The notes under the pieces: model-generated
Seen by the model: the letters and a program-made list of their open reading frames with translations, nothing else
What the model was told of the DNA's origin: nothing
Databases searched by the model: none
Position numbers and translations under genes: made by a program
Part shown: one piece after another, positions 40,312 to 42,499 of the stretch
Numbering within the stretch: the first letter of the stretch is position 1
How the letters are laid out: every line of letters starts with the position of its first letter
Source: an uncultured Alistipes sp.
Lineage (GTDB): Bacteria; Bacteroidota; Bacteroidia; Bacteroidales; Rikenellaceae
DNA: 42,499 bases
Direction of reading: 5' to 3'
Assembly (NCBI GenBank): GCA_944321965.1
Contig: CALUNH010000019.1
Span: 1-42,499, forward strand

Positions 40312-42159
40312 TCATTCGTTGTCGGGAAGGGCGATGAGCAACTCCTTGCTTTCGGTGTCCTTTCGCAGGATGAGCCGGTAGGTGTCGCCCGGCAGGGTCG
40401 AGGTGTCAATGCGGATCTCCTGGCCCTCGGTGCTGCACGAAGAGCTGTAATCCGTACCGTCGGATGCCTGCAACGTGGCCGTGACGCCCTCCTTTACCTG
40501 CAACCGTATCATGCGCTCCGTCTTGTTGTAGGTCAGGCTTGTCGACTCCTCGATCGTGGATTCAGCGGTGAGGATATAGTCCCAGATGTATCCTTCCTCG
40601 TCGTTGCCCCGCACGACGGACCATTCCGTGGCCGAATTGTTGCGATAGAGCGCCCGGATGCGGTAGCCCGGAAGAAGCGGGAAGTTGATATCGAGCAAAT
40701 AGTACATATAGTAGCCGTAGCCGATTCCGAGGTCATTGAGCCGTTGCGAATGGATGCTCCGGATGATCTGGTTGTTATGGTCCGTAACGGCGAGCTGGAC
40801 CTCGCCCGAAAACATCGAACTGCCGTAGTTGCAGATCAGTCCGGCATAGACCGTGATCGTCTCGCCCTGGGCGATGTTGCCCTCGACCGTGATACCCTTG
40901 TAGGTTCGGCCCTCCGTATCGATGAACTCGGCGAATAGCAATTCCTCGTAGGGTCTGTTGCCGGTATCGGGCTGCATACCGACGATTGCGATCTGATTGT
41001 CGTTGTAGTGGTCCGAACCGCCGATTCCCTGCCCTTCGGGATCGAGCGCCGTCAGCAGGAAATAACCGTTGCAGTAGCCGCTCCATCCCCAGTTGACGCT
41101 GTAATAGTTGTCGTTCGTATAGCCGTCGAGGATGAACGCATGGCCCGATTGGGAATTGTGACCGGAGTAGATGATCGGCCGGTTGTTGTTCAATTCATTC
41201 TGCATCAGCCGGTTCCATTCGGCGGTCGTGTAATACGAACGATAGATCCAGCGGGTCTGACGGTCGTAGCCCATGTAGTTGATCACCAGGCTCGGGATGT
41301 CGCTGCTGAATGCGCTGGTCCCGGAGCTTCCTTCCGGCCCGAAGTCGGAATGGAGCATGACCGAGCAGTCGCGCATCAGCGTCGCCACGGCCGTCGCTTC
41401 GGTCTCGGTGAACGCGGTATATTCGTATTCGTAGCCCGAGGCGTTGCCCTGATAGGTGCGTCCGTATTTCGACTTCATGTTGGCCCAGTCGTAGGCATGG
41501 CCCAGCGTAAGTTCCGGAACCGATATGCCGTAGCTCTCGGAGGTATAGGACGGCAGGGTACCCGTGCCCCGTTCCGGCCACTGGTGGTAGTGGATGGCGA
41601 TGGCCATGGCCGTGGCCGTACATCCGGTGTAGGTCCGGGAGCCCTGATAGGTCGGGCACAGCCGGTTGTAGGGTTCACTCTGGTCCCAGAGTGCGGTTTC
41701 GAGTTTGACCACCGGGGTGCTGCTGCGCGTCGAGGCCCAGGCCTGCGTGACCTGGCTTTCGGCCTTCAAGTCGGCAGTGCGGGCCTTGTTTACGGTCTCC
41801 CGGAGTCCGTCGAGCCACGCTTGCAGGTTGGGTGGCAGCGTCCCCGACGGGAATTCGCTGTCGAAGGAGTAGCCCAGCACGGGCATGGCTACGTCGTCGC
41901 CCGCGACGATGACGAAGCCCGGACCGGCCGTGTTGTCGAAGATGTAATAGGCGGGATTCGCTCCCGAGGAGCGGGTTGCGGTGCTTTCACTGTCGCGCAC
42001 CAGTTGCCACGAAGGTGTTGTTCCGCCCCGTGTGGCAGGGGACGATTGCCAGAACCGTGTCGCGGTCTGCCGGGCCTGTTCGGCCGTGATCTCCCGGGCC
42101 GACAAGGCTCCGCCGGACAGCGATAACGACAGGAAAAACAGAAGTAGAGTTTTTTTCAT
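40312..42159 (-). CDS. C10-family (streptopain-like) cysteine protease
   Basis: This is a 615-residue exported protein; signal peptide ~1-20. Residues ~21-140 are the inhibitory prodomain (Y-Y-I-F-D-N-T-A-G-P-G-F-V-I-V-A-G-D-D, then L-G-Y-S-F). The peptidase domain has Y-T-G-C180-T-A-T-A-M-A with the catalytic Cys, G-H340-A-F-I-L-D-G-Y with the catalytic His, and N-W-G-W-S-G (Trp357 region). The C-terminal ~220 residues are beta-rich. Related Bacteroides Bfp proteases and streptopain cut host proteins. It heads a two-gene unit with the BACON lipoprotein. ATG 42159 starts a clear signal peptide. Confidence 0.9.
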   Translation of the reverse strand: MKKTLLLFFLSLSLSGGALSAREITAEQARQTATRFWQSSPATRGGTTPSWQLVRDSESTATRSSGANPAYYIFDNTAGPGFVIVAGDDVAMPVLGYSFDSEFPSGTLPPNLQAWLDGLRETVNKARTADLKAESQVTQAWASTRSSTPVVKLETALWDQSEPYNRLCPTYQGSRTYTGCTATAMAIAIHYHQWPERGTGTLPSYTSESYGISVPELTLGHAYDWANMKSKYGRTYQGNASGYEYEYTAFTETEATAVATLMRDCSVMLHSDFGPEGSSGTSAFSSDIPSLVINYMGYDRQTRWIYRSYYTTAEWNRLMQNELNNNRPIIYSGHNSQSGHAFILDGYTNDNYYSVNWGWSGYCNGYFLLTALDPEGQGIGGSDHYNDNQIAIVGMQPDTGNRPYEELLFAEFIDTEGRTYKGITVEGNIAQGETITVYAGLICNYGSSMFSGEVQLAVTDHNNQIIRSIHSQRLNDLGIGYGYYMYYLLDINFPLLPGYRIRALYRNNSATEWSVVRGNDEEGYIWDYILTAESTIEESTSLTYNKTERMIRLQVKEGVTATLQASDGTDYSSSCSTEGQEIRIDTSTLPGDTYRLILRKDTESKELLIALPDNE

Positions 42160-42197
42160 GGACGAATCGGAATAAGTTTTTGGAATGCTGATTCATG

Positions 42198-42229
42198 CGA
42201 ATTTACATATAAATTTCCAAACTTGCAAT
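42198..42229 (-). promoter_or_regulatory. Possible promoter of the C10 protease unit
   Basis: On the minus strand TAAATTCG (42198-42205; one mismatch to TAnnTTTG) and ATTG (42226-42229) are 20 bases apart. The start codon at 42159 is 38 bases downstream. Confidence 0.35.
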
Positions 42230-42236
42230 TCTCGTC

Positions 42237-42499
42237 CCGGAGGAATGATCATTTTTTGAAAGAAGCGCGGCAATAGGAGCCGCACTTCCATGCGTACCGT
42301 GCCGGGCGGATTTCCGTTCAAGGCGGAAATGGCGGAGGGCCTACGGAGATGCCAACGGTTGAAGCGCGGGATCGGATCGGAACCCCTTCACTCGCCCATC
42401 GCCCCTAAAACCCTCTCTCGCTCCGGAGGAATGATCATTTTTTGAAAGAAGCGCGGCAATAGGAGCCGCACTTCCATGCGTACCGTGCCGGGCGGATTT
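42237..42499. repeat. 186-bp tandem repeat array, running off the window
   Basis: Copy one covers 42237-42422. Copy two starts at 42423 and is identical to copy one over all 77 visible bases, then the window ends. The unit holds short inverted repeats (GCGGC/GCCGC around 42268; TTTCCG/CGGAAA around 42310) and a segment ATCGCCCCTAAAACCC also present near 28130. No gene is seen in it. Confidence 0.9.

Noticed and set aside
42237-42499. CRISPR array
   Set aside because: The unit is 186 bp and continuous, without short repeats alternating with unique spacers, and no cas gene is near.

Overview
The window looks like a moderately GC-rich Bacteroidales chromosome, most likely Alistipes or a close relative. 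The reasons are SusC/SusD pairs, DUF3575/DUF5119/DUF4906 type V pilus genes, BACON and C10 protease genes, many lipoproteins and promoters of the Bacteroidetes TTTG-(19-21)-TAnnTTTG type. The genus is an inference from gene content and composition; no rRNA is present.

Region 1 (1-~7060) is the end of a phage-derived or integrative element. It holds the C-terminus of a DnaB-type helicase, a palindrome of two DnaA-like boxes, two overlapping small genes that together resemble a split sigma-70 factor (region 2 and region 4 on separate chains), a putative tail chaperone, a tape-measure-like protein, a RhuM/XRE pair on the other strand and several small accessory genes. It stops beside a tRNA-Met(CAT) whose 3' end faces the element, a typical integration arrangement.

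Region 2 (7063-16880) is chromosomal: tRNA-Met, a K+ channel-like protein with a degenerate filter, a serine-type sulfatase-like lipoprotein, MscL, then a forward run of a sodium:solute symporter, an amidase-like/golvesin-domain protein, a GatB/YqeY protein and a BASS-type transporter. The BASS gene ends in a short tandem array in which its stop codon is duplicated.

Region 3 (16884-27901) is a glycan-uptake locus. An ECF sigma factor diverges from a FecR anti-sigma factor, followed by a SusC with an STN signalling domain, SusD, and three surface lipoproteins: a GH18-like protein, a DUF1735+LamG protein and a DUF1735+GH18-like protein. The order matches the N-glycan type loci known in Bacteroides (BT3983-BT3987 type), but both GH18-like proteins have lost the acidic catalytic motif, so the locus appears to encode capture and import without an endoglycosidase. 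The last 110 or so codons of the final gene are strikingly AT-rich.

Region 4 (28141-39045, reverse strand) is a type V (Mfa/Fim-like) pilus locus: DUF3575/OmpA-like protein, DUF5119 anchor-like protein, a 23-unit heptanucleotide array, three fimbrillin-family lipoproteins, a tip/anchor-like protein carrying an inserted beta-trefoil-like domain, and a large DUF4906 protein with a canonical EF-hand loop.

Region 5 (39305-42499, reverse strand) is a two-gene unit of a C10 (streptopain-like) cysteine protease and a BACON-domain lipoprotein. Upstream of it starts a 186-bp tandem repeat array that runs off the end of the window and shares a motif with the intergenic region near 28.1 kb.
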